Shown one piece after another: positions 33,954-43,483 of a DNA stretch of 64,000 bases; the first letter of the stretch is position 1; every line of letters starts with the position of its first letter. The translations under genes and the position numbers were made by a program. Location: positions 1,984,001-2,048,000 of the forward strand of contig NZ_CP043568.1 in NCBI RefSeq assembly GCF_014076415.1. The letters are read 5' to 3'. The stretch comes from Comamonas testosteroni (GTDB lineage Bacteria; Pseudomonadota; Gammaproteobacteria; Burkholderiales; Burkholderiaceae_C). The notes under the pieces were generated by a model, which was given only the letters and a program-made list of their open reading frames with translations, was not told where the DNA came from and did no database searches.

Positions 33954-36900
33954 GCGCGGACTCCTTGTTGTGAGGAGATGGCCTGGCCGAATCGCCGGTA
34001 CAGCACCGGCAGCAGGACCAGGGTCAGCGCCGTGGAGCTGACCAGTCCGCCAATCACCACGATGGCGAGTGGGCGCTGGATCTCAGAGCCAGGGCCACTG
34101 GCCAGCAGCAGGGGCACCAGGCCAAAGGCGGTGATGGAAGCCGTCATCAGCACTGGGCGCAGCCGTCGCAACGAACCTTCGCGCACCACCTGTTCCATGG
34201 GCAGGCCTAGCGCGTGCAAGTGGTTGAAGTGCGTCACCAGCACCAATCCGTTGAGCACGGCGATGCCCAGCAGCGCGATGAAGCCGACCGAAGCAGGCAC
34301 CGACAGGTACTGCCCCGACAGCCACAGCGCCGCCACGCCGCCGACCATGGCAAACGGCACGTTGCCGAGGATGAGCGCGGCCTGCCGCACCGAGCCGAAG
34401 GTCATGAACAACACGAAGAAGATCAACGCTAGGGCCACCGGCACCACCATGCCAAGGCGGGCCGCCGCGCGCTGCTGGTTCTCGAACTGGCCGCCCCATT
34501 CGACGCGGTAGCCGGGCGGCAGCGGCACGTCGCGCGCCACGGCGGCACGCGCTTCATCCACGAAGCCGACCAGATCGCGCCCGCTCACGCTGGACTGGAT
34601 CAGCGCGAAGCGCGAGCCGTTCTCGCGCCGCACCAGCACGGGGCCATCGGTGGTGGCGATGCGCGCCAGCGAGGCCAGGGGGATTTCGCCCTGATCGCCA
34701 CGGGCGAGTTGCAAGTCCTTGAACCGCTCGGCCGATCCGCGCAGCCGGGCATCCCCGCGCACCACGATGGGCGTGCGCCTGTCCGGCTCGATCACCAGCC
34801 CGGCCGGCACGCCTTCGAGCTGCGCGCGCAACTCGTCCTGAACCTGTGTCACGGCCAGACCGGCGCGGCCTGCGGCCTGCGCATCCACCTTCACCTGCAG
34901 GTATTCCACGCTGTCGCTGGCCTGGGTGAGCACGTCGCGCGCACCGGGCACTTTCTCGATGCGAGCGGCCATGCGCTGCGCCAGATCGCCCAGTGTTTGC
35001 AGATCAGGGCCGAACAGCTTGACGGCCACGTCGCCCCGGCTGCCGGTGAGCATTTCCGAGATGCGCATCTCGATGGGCTGGGTAAAGCCGAATTCCAGGC
35101 CGGGGAAGGCATCCATCACCTTGCGTATCTCGGCACTCAACGCGTCCTTGTTAGCTGCATGCCAATCCTTGCGCGGTGCGAGCTGCATGAACAGGTCGGT
35201 TTCGTTCAGGCCCATCGGGTCGAGCCCCAGCTCGTCGGAGCCCACCCGCCCGATGCTGTGCCGCACCTCGGGCACCGCCGTACCGATGGCCTTCTGCACC
35301 GCCAGGTCAATCTCTAGCGAGCGCTGCAGCCCAATGGACGGCGGTTTTTGCAGTTGCAGCAGGATATCGCCCTCGTCCATCGTCGGCATGAACGCCTTGC
35401 CCGTGCCGAGGTAGGCCACCACACCCAATGCCAGGGCCGCGATGGCGACCGCCGATGCGCGTAGCGGGTGGTGAAGCGCAGCCTCCAGCAGCGGTTGGTA
35501 CAGGCGCGTGGCCCAGCGCATCACCCACGGCTCGGTGTGCGCGTGTTCCTTGAGCAGCAGGGAGGCAAGCACCGGCACCAACGTGAGCGACAGCAGCAGC
35601 GAGACGCCCAGGGCGAACACGATGGTCAGCGCCACCGGCACGAACAGTTTGCCTTCCAACCCTTGCAGCGTGAGCAGGGGCATGAAGGTCAGACAGATGA
35701 TGAGGATGCCGGAGGCCACGGGCACGGCGACCTCGCGCGCCGACGCGAATATGCGGTGCAGGCGCGGCTGGTGCGCACTGGGTGCGTGCGGGTCGAGCCG
35801 ACTGACGGCGTTTTCCACCACCACTACGGCAGCGTCCACCAGCATGCCGATGGCGATTGCGAGGCCCCCTAAGCTCATCAAGTTGGCGCTCATGCCGACA
35901 AGGCGCATCAGCAAGAAGGTACCCAGCGCCGCCAGCGGCAGCATCACCGCCACCACCAGCGCGGCGCGCAGCTCGCCGAGGAACAGAAGCAGCAGGATGA
36001 CAACCAGTACCGTCGCTTCCAGCAAGGCGCTTTCCACCGTGCCCACAGCGCGCTCGATCAACGTACTGCGGTCATAAAACGGCACCACCTTGACGCCGGG
36101 CGGCAAGCTGGGAGTCACCTCGTCCAGCCGCGCTCGAATAGCTTTGACCAGCGCCGAGGCATCGGCCCCGCGCAGCGCCACCACGATGCCTTCCACCGCT
36201 TCGCCCGCGCCGTCCCGGGTGACGGCGCCATAGCGCGTCACGCCTTCGATGCGCACCTGGGCCACGTCGCCCAGGCGAACTGGGGCCGTGCCATTGGCCC
36301 CCGCGCGCAGGATCAGACGGGACAAATCGTCCAAAGTGTGGATCGCGCCTTCAGCGCGCACGATCAGCGTGTCTTCGCCTGCATCCAGGCGGCCCGCACC
36401 GTCATTGCGGTTGTTGCGGCCGATCGCCGTGATGACATCAGAGAAGCTGAGGCCCGCAGCGGAAAGCCGTGCGCGATCCGGCACCACGGCAAAGCTCTTG
36501 GCTTCTCCACCCAGCACGTTGACATCAGCAACACCGGGCAGCGTGCGCAGGGCCGGGCGCAGCGTCCAGTCCAGCAGGGCGCGGCGCTCGCTCAACGTGA
36601 GGCCACCGCCTTCGATGGTGAACATGAACACGTCCGACAGCGGTGTCGAAATCGGCGCCAACCCGCCGCTGACGCCTTCGGGCAGGCTGCCCGAAACGCC
36701 GGCATAGCGTTCGGCCACTTGCTGACGCGCCCAGTAGATGTCGCTGCCTTCGGCGAAGTCCAGCGTGATGTCCGCGATGGCGTACTTGGCGGTGGAGCGC
36801 AGCATCACGCCTCGCGGCACGCCGAGCAACTCCATCTCCAGCGGCGTGATCACGCGTGACTCCACCTCCTCGGGCGTCATGCCAGGGGCCTTGATAATCA

Positions 36901-37045
36901 TCTTGACCTGCGTTGGAGAAATGTCCGGATAGGCGTCGATCGGCAATTGCAGGAAGGCCGCCAGGCCCGCGCCCGCCAAAGCCAGCACGCCGAGCAGCAC
37001 CAGCGCGCGTTGGCGCAGGGAAAACTCAATCAGACGGGACAACAT
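33950..37045 (-). CDS. CzcA-like heavy-metal RND pump
   Basis: A 1031-residue HME-family RND proton antiporter with 12 membrane helices and two large periplasmic loops. It uses proton flow to export divalent cations. The family start MLSRLIEFSLRQRALVLLG and the fourth-helix motif AIGMLVDAAVVVVEN are clear. The DFG part of the classical CzcA motif (DFGxxVDGAVVxVEN) is replaced by AIG, which fits another HME subgroup than the archetypal Co/Zn/Cd pump, so the metal is uncertain. The start lies 13 bases after the adaptor stop. Confidence 0.93.
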   Translation of the reverse strand: MLSRLIEFSLRQRALVLLGVLALAGAGLAAFLQLPIDAYPDISPTQVKMIIKAPGMTPEEVESRVITPLEMELLGVPRGVMLRSTAKYAIADITLDFAEGSDIYWARQQVAERYAGVSGSLPEGVSGGLAPISTPLSDVFMFTIEGGGLTLSERRALLDWTLRPALRTLPGVADVNVLGGEAKSFAVVPDRARLSAAGLSFSDVITAIGRNNRNDGAGRLDAGEDTLIVRAEGAIHTLDDLSRLILRAGANGTAPVRLGDVAQVRIEGVTRYGAVTRDGAGEAVEGIVVALRGADASALVKAIRARLDEVTPSLPPGVKVVPFYDRSTLIERAVGTVESALLEATVLVVILLLLFLGELRAALVVAVMLPLAALGTFLLMRLVGMSANLMSLGGLAIAIGMLVDAAVVVVENAVSRLDPHAPSAHQPRLHRIFASAREVAVPVASGILIICLTFMPLLTLQGLEGKLFVPVALTIVFALGVSLLLSLTLVPVLASLLLKEHAHTEPWVMRWATRLYQPLLEAALHHPLRASAVAIAALALGVVAYLGTGKAFMPTMDEGDILLQLQKPPSIGLQRSLEIDLAVQKAIGTAVPEVRHSIGRVGSDELGLDPMGLNETDLFMQLAPRKDWHAANKDALSAEIRKVMDAFPGLEFGFTQPIEMRISEMLTGSRGDVAVKLFGPDLQTLGDLAQRMAARIEKVPGARDVLTQASDSVEYLQVKVDAQAAGRAGLAVTQVQDELRAQLEGVPAGLVIEPDRRTPIVVRGDARLRGSAERFKDLQLARGDQGEIPLASLARIATTDGPVLVRRENGSRFALIQSSVSGRDLVGFVDEARAAVARDVPLPPGYRVEWGGQFENQQRAAARLGMVVPVALALIFFVLFMTFGSVRQAALILGNVPFAMVGGVAALWLSGQYLSVPASVGFIALLGIAVLNGLVLVTHFNHLHALGLPMEQVVREGSLRRLRPVLMTASITAFGLVPLLLASGPGSEIQRPLAIVVIGGLVSSTALTLVLLPVLYRRFGQAISSQQGVRA

Positions 37046-37058
37046 GCGTGGTCGCCCC

Positions 37059-38282
37059 TCATTGCAATGGAATCATGGATTTGAGCAGTGCCGTACCGCG
37101 CACGACGACCTGCATGCCTGCCGCAAGCGGCGCAGTGTCTGGCGAGACGGCACGCACGGCGCTTGACGCCTCTGATTCGTCTTGCCCCAGCAGTTGCACT
37201 GGAACGGCGCGGACGCGCAGGTCGCCTTGCTTGTCTTGCGATGTCGGTTCCGCAACGTAGAGCACGTGGCCGCTGCCCGCTGGCAGCAGTGCGGACGTTG
37301 GCACGCTCAAGGTGCCCTGCGATGCTGGCAGCAACAGCGCGACACTGATCTGCTGCCCGGCCGCATAGCGGTCTGCCCCTGCCTGATCGGCATCGACGCG
37401 GGCACGTACCCGCAGGCTCTGGCTACTGAGGTCAGTGTCGCCACCAACAGCCGTCACGCGAGCGGTCGTGCCATCGGGAAGACGTACTTCCAAGCCGGGG
37501 TGGAGATCCGAGCGCCAGCGCAGCGGAACCGCGACGCTGACATCCAGCGGGCCAGGCTGAGCCACTATGAAGGCGATGTCGAGCGGCGCGACCGCCTGCC
37601 CGAGGCTCAGGTGACGACGCATCACCCGCCCGGACAAAGGCGCCAGCAATTCATACTCGCCGGCCTGCCCGCCGCTAACGGGTCGAAGCCGCGCAAGAGC
37701 GCCATTGGCCTCTTGCAACGTACTTTGCGCAGCCGCCGCGCGCGCCTGGGTTTGCTCGTTGCGCGTGGCTGGGATGATGCCCTCGGCCAAGAGCGCGGCA
37801 TCGCGCCGGGCCTGCGCCGCGGCTACCGCCGCTTCGGTGCGAGCACGCGCCAGATCAGCCTGTAACGTCAGAACGTCCTTGCTCTGGATGCGCGCCAGCG
37901 CCTGTCCTTGGCGCACTGAGGCGCCTTCATCGACCAGAACGCGCGTCACCACACCGCCATAGGGCGCCACGACCTGCGCGCTGGCCGAGAGTGGTGCCAC
38001 CGTCTGCGCGGGTAAGCCATCCAGCGGTATCACTGCGGCATCCTTGACGAGTGCGGTTTCCACACCCTGCGCGCGAAGCTGAGCGGCGTTGAGGTGAACG
38101 CCGCCAGCGTTCGGTTGGGCGACAGCCTCGCTCGCGTCTCTATCGGCCACGGTTGTCTGCTGCGTTGTCCAAGCCCACCAGCCGTACCCTACGGCAGCCA
38201 GAACTGCCACACTGACGGCGGACAGGGCCAAGGTCTTGGTTCGGCTGGCGGTGCCCGCCGCTTTCAAGGTCGGGAAGCTCAT
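37059..38282 (-). CDS. CzcB-like periplasmic adaptor
   Basis: A 407-residue membrane fusion protein for the RND pump. An N-terminal anchor (about residues 16-36) is followed by the barrel-sandwich half-motif VVAPYGGVVTRVLVDEGASV, an Ala-rich coiled-coil hairpin (about 145-205), the return half YELLAPLSGRVMRRHLSLGQ and beta domains. It lacks the His-rich metal-binding start of archetypal CzcB. The ATG at 38282 (MSFPTLKAAG) gives the normal topology. It is the first gene of the operon that runs through pump, DUF3240, channel, PAP2, eptA and dgkA. Confidence 0.88.
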   Translation of the reverse strand: MSFPTLKAAGTASRTKTLALSAVSVAVLAAVGYGWWAWTTQQTTVADRDASEAVAQPNAGGVHLNAAQLRAQGVETALVKDAAVIPLDGLPAQTVAPLSASAQVVAPYGGVVTRVLVDEGASVRQGQALARIQSKDVLTLQADLARARTEAAVAAAQARRDAALLAEGIIPATRNEQTQARAAAAQSTLQEANGALARLRPVSGGQAGEYELLAPLSGRVMRRHLSLGQAVAPLDIAFIVAQPGPLDVSVAVPLRWRSDLHPGLEVRLPDGTTARVTAVGGDTDLSSQSLRVRARVDADQAGADRYAAGQQISVALLLPASQGTLSVPTSALLPAGSGHVLYVAEPTSQDKQGDLRVRAVPVQLLGQDESEASSAVRAVSPDTAPLAAGMQVVVRGTALLKSMIPLQ

Positions 38283-38593
38283 GCTTGTGCCGCCCCAAAC
38301 GACGTAGAGCAGAGTAGAAAGCACACAGCGCGGATTGAAAATCCGTCGCATATGAAGCGGTGCGCGAGGTTAATGAGGCGAAACATGCTGTCGATCTCTT
38401 ACTTAAAGATCGACTCATCTTCCTCGGTGAAGCTTTGAGAAAGCTTTGGAGAAAACGAAATTTGCTCAGTACGATGTATTTCGGCGAAACGCCTGCTTTG
38501 AGCAGCAAGCAATCGATAAACTGACTTTTCAGTAACTTGCTCTGATATGCCAGCGGTGCGCCTTTGCTACCTCAAACATCGGAGCTATACACC
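38283..38593. promoter_or_regulatory. divergent control region czc-like operon / cytochrome b561
   Basis: This 311-bp gap separates minus-strand czcB from plus-strand cytochrome b561. It contains a direct repeat AAGCTTTG/AAGCTTTG with 11-bp period (38430-38448), a perfect 8-bp-arm inverted repeat GTCGATCT/AGATCGAC (38390-38414) and a small hairpin CGGATT/AATCCG (38331-38345) in the czc leader. The order suggests activator site first, then leader structures. Confidence 0.6.
38430..38449 (-). promoter_or_regulatory. candidate OmpR-type regulator site upstream of czc-like operon
   Basis: Two copies of AAGCTTTG lie 11 bp apart, one helical turn, as expected for tandem binding of an OmpR-family response regulator. 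The same CTTTGGA-type repeat with the same spacing occurs at 43484-43501 before the regulator operon. Confidence 0.55.
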
Positions 38594-39145
38594 ATGAATG
38601 TCAGGAATTCCGAATACCGTTTCAGTCCTTTGGTCATAGGACTGCATTGGCTGACTGTGCTTCTCATCATCGCGGTCTATGCGAGCATGGAGCTGCGCGG
38701 ACTGGCACCCAAGGGCGCCTTGAGAGACGCCATGAAGTCCTTGCACTACCTGCTGGGCCTCAGCGTTCTGGTGATCGTCGTGATCCGTATCGGGGTGCGC
38801 ATCCAGGCGGGCGTGAAGCCCGCGATCCAACCACCCATGCCACGCTGGCAGGCCACGCTCGCCGATGTCATGCACTATGCGCTCTACAGCTTCATGCTCG
38901 CCATGCCGCTGCTCGGATGGCTCACCTTGAGTGCGGCGGGCAAGCCGATTGTTCTGTTTGGCTTGCCCATTCCCTCTCTGATCGGCACCGACGTTGCTTT
39001 GTCGCGCCAACTCAAGGATGTCCATGAGGCGCTGGCGACATTGGGCTATGTCTTGATCGGATTGCATGCGATGGCGGCGCTGTTGCACCACTACGTCATG
39101 CGTGACAACACACTGGTTCGCATGCTTCCCGGTCGACGCCCCTGA
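38594..39145 (+). CDS. cytochrome b561-family membrane protein
   Basis: A 183-residue bacterial cytochrome b561 with four membrane helices and heme-ligand His residues in IGLHWLTV, LHYLLGLS, VHEALATLG and LIGLHAMAALLHHYV. These proteins move electrons between the quinone pool and periplasmic acceptors such as superoxide. The ATG at 38594 has GGAG nine bases upstream. It is divergent from the metal efflux operon and followed by a VIT-family gene. Confidence 0.9.
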   Translation: MNVRNSEYRFSPLVIGLHWLTVLLIIAVYASMELRGLAPKGALRDAMKSLHYLLGLSVLVIVVIRIGVRIQAGVKPAIQPPMPRWQATLADVMHYALYSFMLAMPLLGWLTLSAAGKPIVLFGLPIPSLIGTDVALSRQLKDVHEALATLGYVLIGLHAMAALLHHYVMRDNTLVRMLPGRRP

Positions 39146-39186
39146 CCTACTGGCCTCAGGCTGCTTCATATGAATTCGAATCTCCA

Positions 39187-39894
39187 ATGACCAAATTTCA
39201 CCACCGCGCCCACCCTGAAAGTCACCGCACTGAACATATCGGATGGCTGCGCGCCGCTGTTCTGGGTGCCAATGACGGCATCATTTCCACGGCCAGCCTG
39301 GTTGCAGGCGTGGCTGCTGCCCATGCAAGCCATGCCAGCATCATGACCACGGCCATCGCGGGGTTGGTAGCCGGTGCCATGTCCATGGCTGCAGGCGAGT
39401 TCGTGTCGGTCTATTCACAAGCTGATACGGAGAAGGCGGATCTGGCGCGGGAACGTGATGAACTGAAGAACAGTCCGGAAGCCGAACATCGCGAACTCAC
39501 GGCCATCTATGTTCGGCGCGGCCTGGATCATCGACTCGCGGATCAGGTCGCCACGCAATTGATGGCGCATGATGCGTTGGGCGCGCACGCGCGCGATGAA
39601 TTGGGCATTTCTGAAACCTTGAGCGCTCGCCCGCTGCAAGCCGCTATGGCGTCCGCTGGAAGCTTCGCCGTGGGTGCGGCCATGCCGCTGGCCGTGGTTC
39701 TGTTGGCGCCGGAACAGAGCCTGCTCTATTGGATCGTCGCGACGGCGATTGTCTTCCTGGCCCTGCTCGGCGCTGCGGCTGCTGCCGTGGGTGGTACGCC
39801 GCTCTTCAAAAGTGCGCTGCGCGTCGCGTTCTGGGGCACATTTGCCATGGCGGTGACAGCGGGCGTGGGAGCCATGTTCGGCACTGCGGTGTAG
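39187..39894 (+). CDS. VIT1/CCC1-family iron/manganese transporter-like protein
   Basis: A 235-residue membrane protein of the VIT family, which moves Fe(II) or Mn(II). The first helix pair carries AAVLGANDGIISTASLVAGVAAA and AGLVAGAMSMAAGEFVSVYSQAD; a charged cytoplasmic metal-binding segment (residues 80-140) and three C-terminal helices follow. It lies 41 bases after cytochrome b561, and its end converges with the sensor kinase gene 13 bases away. A role in metal detoxification is inferred from context. Confidence 0.9.
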   Translation: MTKFHHRAHPESHRTEHIGWLRAAVLGANDGIISTASLVAGVAAAHASHASIMTTAIAGLVAGAMSMAAGEFVSVYSQADTEKADLARERDELKNSPEAEHRELTAIYVRRGLDHRLADQVATQLMAHDALGAHARDELGISETLSARPLQAAMASAGSFAVGAAMPLAVVLLAPEQSLLYWIVATAIVFLALLGAAAAAVGGTPLFKSALRVAFWGTFAMAVTAGVGAMFGTAV

Positions 39895-39907
39895 ATCTTC
39901 GTCAATC

Positions 39908-41320
39908 TCAGAGCAGCGGTGGCCAAGGGCCAAGCCGTGCGGACAGCCGACCGTTGTCCAGTGAGAACGCCAGCGGCAGGTCTATGGCATGCGCGAGCGC
40001 CAGAGCCAGTGCAAGTCCCAGCCCGGCGTGGTGCGCCGTGCCACCTTCGGAATCCTTGCGCCAGAAGCGAAGTCCGAATTGATCCAGATCGGATGCCTGC
40101 AAATTGGGAGCTGTGTTGACGATGGTCAACATCCAGCCGGAAGCCGCGCGCTCCAGCCTACATTGAATGTCGTCGCCTTCGGGCGCGTATTCAATGGCAT
40201 TGCGCAAGAGGTTGGAGACGATGCGTTCGATCACGCCCTGATCGCTTTGCACCCATGCCGATTCAGGCAAAGTCACACGGATAGGTGACTTGGGTGCCAT
40301 TTGCTGGACGTTGAATCCCGCCAGCAACTCTTGCAGCAAAGCTGTTAGATCCAGAGGATCAAGCGCAAGTGTGTGTTGGCCGGATTCAAGCCGCGCCAAC
40401 AACAGCAGAGTGTCCACACTGCGCTGCATGCGTGAACTGGCCTGGATCGTTGCATTCAGGGCGCGCTGGATTCGGGTCGGGTCGGCATCGATCAAAGCGC
40501 TTTCTGCGCTGATGCGGATTTCTGCCAAGGGCGTGCGCAACTCGTGGGCCACGTCGCGGGAGAAGCGGCGCTCGCGGGCAATGGCCGCATACAGGTGATG
40601 CAAGCCCTGATTGAAGGCTTCGGCAAACGGCCGCAGTTCGCGTGGAAAGTCCGCTCCGATCCGCGCAATCGGCCGATCCGAACGCAGGTCGGCCAGTTGC
40701 ACGCCGACGCGCTCCAGCATGACCACGATGCGCCGAACCATGAGCAGCGCCAGGCCTGTGGCCAGGAGCGTCGCCAGTGCGATACCGCCCAGGAGCGTGA
40801 AGTGGATGCGCCGCTCGGTTTGATCCCAATCCCGACGTTCTGTTGCCACAACCAGCAATCGAGATTCCTCACCTCTTACCGGCACGCGCGTCGCCAGCGC
40901 GCGGCCCGCGTGGCCGTCCGGGAGTATCACGTCGTAGTAGCGTGGGGTGCCTTGCTCCACCGGTCCAAGCGCCAGCTCGGCCCCAGCACTGCTGGGCGAA
41001 CGCAGCAAGGCCCGGTGGGTCTGCGGATCGAAGATCGTGAAGAACTCGGTATGCCCGCCAGGCTCGTATTCCGGCATGAGGCTTTCGAGCTTTCTCGCAT
41101 CCAACTCCTGCAGCACGCGCCCCACCGCCGCTGATCGTTGCATCAGGGTGGTATCCATCCGTCGGTAGATTTCGTGGTCGATCCAGTGGTCGAGGACGGG
41201 AAACAGGATCGCGAAGGTTCCTCCAATGCAGATCACGAGGCTGGCAGCCAGCCGCCGCTGCAAGGACCAGGATCTGCCTTGACTCGTATCAGAGAGGGCT
41301 TCGGAATCGGGACGTACCAT
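39908..41320 (-). CDS. sensor histidine kinase
   Basis: A 470-residue two-component kinase. Two membrane helices (about residues 24-45 and 172-195) flank a periplasmic sensor domain of about 125 residues. A HAMP region precedes the phospho-acceptor FSRDVAHELRTPLAEIRIS, the N box NLLRNAIEYAPEGD and a G box HHAGLGLALALA. It follows the response regulator after 3 bases. The signal could be a metal or cationic peptide given the targets around it; the sensor domain gives no clear hint. Confidence 0.93.
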   Translation of the reverse strand: MVRPDSEALSDTSQGRSWSLQRRLAASLVICIGGTFAILFPVLDHWIDHEIYRRMDTTLMQRSAAVGRVLQELDARKLESLMPEYEPGGHTEFFTIFDPQTHRALLRSPSSAGAELALGPVEQGTPRYYDVILPDGHAGRALATRVPVRGEESRLLVVATERRDWDQTERRIHFTLLGGIALATLLATGLALLMVRRIVVMLERVGVQLADLRSDRPIARIGADFPRELRPFAEAFNQGLHHLYAAIARERRFSRDVAHELRTPLAEIRISAESALIDADPTRIQRALNATIQASSRMQRSVDTLLLLARLESGQHTLALDPLDLTALLQELLAGFNVQQMAPKSPIRVTLPESAWVQSDQGVIERIVSNLLRNAIEYAPEGDDIQCRLERAASGWMLTIVNTAPNLQASDLDQFGLRFWRKDSEGGTAHHAGLGLALALALAHAIDLPLAFSLDNGRLSARLGPWPPLL

Positions 41321-41323
41321 CGT

Positions 41324-41989
41324 TCAGGGCAGTATGTAGCCGAAGCCACGTCGTGTCACGATCAGTTCATCCAGGCCGCACTGGGCGAGCTTGGTTCGCA
41401 AGGTGCTGACAATCACCTCCACCACCTTGTCCGATGCATCGCTGCGGCTGTCGTACAAATGTTCAAAAATCTGCGGGCGCGACAGCGTGGCGCCGCGCCG
41501 ACGCAGCAGCAAGTCGAGTAGTCCATATTCCTTCGGCGTGAGCCCAAGATCAATGCCCTTGAACCTCGCGGTGCGCGAGCGCGGATCGACTTCCAGATCG
41601 CCGTGGCGCAGAACTGGAACGTCCCGTTGCGGCGGACGCCGCACCAGCGCCCGCAGGCGAGCCAGCAGTTCGGCCAGCTCGAAGGGTTTTGTCAGGTAGT
41701 CATCGGCACCCGCATCCAAGGCCCGCACCCGGTCGTCGAGCAACTCGCGCGCGGAGAGCACCAACACCGGTGCGGCATGGGCCTCCCGGCTCAATGCGCG
41801 CAACACGCCAAAGCCGTCCAGCCGGGGCAGCATCAAGTCCAGAATAATGGCGTCGTACCGGTAGCTGGCAAGAAACTTCAGCGCGGACACGCCATCGGCT
41901 GCTGTATCGCAGGCATAGCCTTCCGACTGAAGGCTCTGGCTCAGGGCTTCGGCCAGCGTTTGCGAGTCTTCCACGATCAATACGCGCAT
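41324..41989 (-). CDS. OmpR/PmrA-type response regulator
   Basis: A 221-residue regulator with an N-terminal receiver domain (phospho-Asp in IILDLMLPRLDG, conserved Lys in YLTKPFEL) and a C-terminal winged helix (LTPKEYGLLDLLLRRRGATL, VVEVIVSTLRTKLAQ). The ATG at 41989 lies 14 bases after the oxidoreductase stop, so the three genes form one operon. It is the likely binder of the 11-bp-period repeats at 43484-43501 and 38430-38449. Confidence 0.94.
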   Translation of the reverse strand: MRVLIVEDSQTLAEALSQSLQSEGYACDTAADGVSALKFLASYRYDAIILDLMLPRLDGFGVLRALSREAHAAPVLVLSARELLDDRVRALDAGADDYLTKPFELAELLARLRALVRRPPQRDVPVLRHGDLEVDPRSRTARFKGIDLGLTPKEYGLLDLLLRRRGATLSRPQIFEHLYDSRSDASDKVVEVIVSTLRTKLAQCGLDELIVTRRGFGYILP

Positions 41990-42003
41990 ATGCTTTCTTC
42001 CAT

Positions 42004-43347
42004 TCAGCGCATCTCGAAAAGCTCCTGGTGGAACGCCTCCGGCTCCAGCCCCTGGGCCAGCAGGTCGGCGCGCAACGCGCGGCCGAAGGCCGTGGGGCCG
42101 CAGAACCAGACGCTGGCGTCTTTCCAACCCGGCACCATGGCACGCAGGCGCTCACCTGTCAGGCGACCGTCCTTTTTGTCGATGAACAGGTGTAGCGCAA
42201 CGCCGGCCGCCTGGCTGTCGGCGCGCAGTTTCTCGATGGCCTTCGGATCAACGTCGCTCGTCGGATGAAACAAATCGATGGGACGTGCGTCCTGGCCCTC
42301 GTGCTGCGCCAGGAACTTCATGCGCGCGATGAACGGCGTGATGCCGATGCCAGCACCGATCCAGATCTGGCGGGCACGCCCGTCGTCGAAAGTGAAGCAG
42401 CCGTAAGGCCCCTCGACCGTTACCCGGTCGCCGACCCGTAGGCGCTCAGGCAGCCGGCGGGTGTGGTCGCCCAGCGCCTTGGTGATGAAGGTAATGCGCC
42501 GGTCTTCCGGCACCCAGGCTGAGGCCAGCGTGTAGGGGTGCGGGCCTTCTTTCGGGTTGGACATAGCGAAGGCAAACTGCCCGGGCCGGTGGCCGGGCCA
42601 ACCCGGATCCATCCGCAGGGTGGTTTCCAGCACATTCAGCGCCGGGTAGGCTTGCAGCGACTCGATAACGCCGCGCGCGGTGCGCTGCGCGCCGATCCGG
42701 CCCAGCAGCACCCACACCGCCGATACCGTGCCGCTCGCCAGCAGCATAGCCAAAGCCCAGCCCACGGGCTGCGCCCAGTAGGTGAACTGCACCAGCACCA
42801 AGGTGTGGAAGGCCAGCACCAGGTAGATCGCTGCCATCCAGTGGTGCGTCTTGGCGAACAGCCGGTATGGAAAGCGCTTGAGCAACGCCAGTACCAGTAG
42901 CACCGCGACGGCGTAGAAGGCCCATTCGCCCAAGTCTTCGGCCAGCCCGCGCCAGCCGCGCAACGCCGATTCAATGGAGCCCATTGAATCAGCCTCTGCG
43001 CGGGGCTTGCGCGCCGGGCGCGTCAGCCAGCCCCAGCCCACGGCCCACTTGGTGCCCTGCGCCCACAGCCAGTGCACTGTTGCGGCGGCCAGAGCGGCTA
43101 TGCCGAGCCACTTGTGCAGGCGGTACATCTTGTCCAGTCCGTTCAAGCGGGGCTCCAGCCACGCAGGGCGCGTGGCCAGCACCATCGCCACGGACATCGT
43201 GCCGATGGCCAGTACGCCGCTGTATTGAATCCATACCGTCCGCAGGGCGAAGTAGTTGGACTGTGCAGGCCACAGCGTATCGGCAAAAAACCATAGAGCG
43301 CTCAATGCCAGCGCAAAAACCCAGAACGTCCAAATTATTCTCTTCAT
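42004..43347 (-). CDS. ferric-reductase-like membrane flavoprotein
   Basis: A 447-residue oxidoreductase. Six membrane helices with heme-type His (LHKWLGIAALAA, KTHHWMAAIYLVLAFHTL) occupy residues 5-215; the FAD-binding barrel has HRPGQFAFAM, and the NAD(P)H domain has IGAGIGITPF and WFCGPTAFGR. It can move electrons from NAD(P)H across the membrane to ferric or other metal acceptors. It leads an operon with the two-component system, a coupling sometimes seen near lipid A modification loci. Confidence 0.9.
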   Translation of the reverse strand: MKRIIWTFWVFALALSALWFFADTLWPAQSNYFALRTVWIQYSGVLAIGTMSVAMVLATRPAWLEPRLNGLDKMYRLHKWLGIAALAAATVHWLWAQGTKWAVGWGWLTRPARKPRAEADSMGSIESALRGWRGLAEDLGEWAFYAVAVLLVLALLKRFPYRLFAKTHHWMAAIYLVLAFHTLVLVQFTYWAQPVGWALAMLLASGTVSAVWVLLGRIGAQRTARGVIESLQAYPALNVLETTLRMDPGWPGHRPGQFAFAMSNPKEGPHPYTLASAWVPEDRRITFITKALGDHTRRLPERLRVGDRVTVEGPYGCFTFDDGRARQIWIGAGIGITPFIARMKFLAQHEGQDARPIDLFHPTSDVDPKAIEKLRADSQAAGVALHLFIDKKDGRLTGERLRAMVPGWKDASVWFCGPTAFGRALRADLLAQGLEPEAFHQELFEMR

Positions 43348-43483
43348 CGTGGATTTGCCCCAAATTCTGCGGAAGGCGCATGCGGTACTGGTCGGAAACC
43401 ATCAATCCAGATAAGCGATAGCGTGCCTTTGAATGTGACCATGTATCCGCAATTACAGAAAATTTTAATTCTGACATCCCAAC

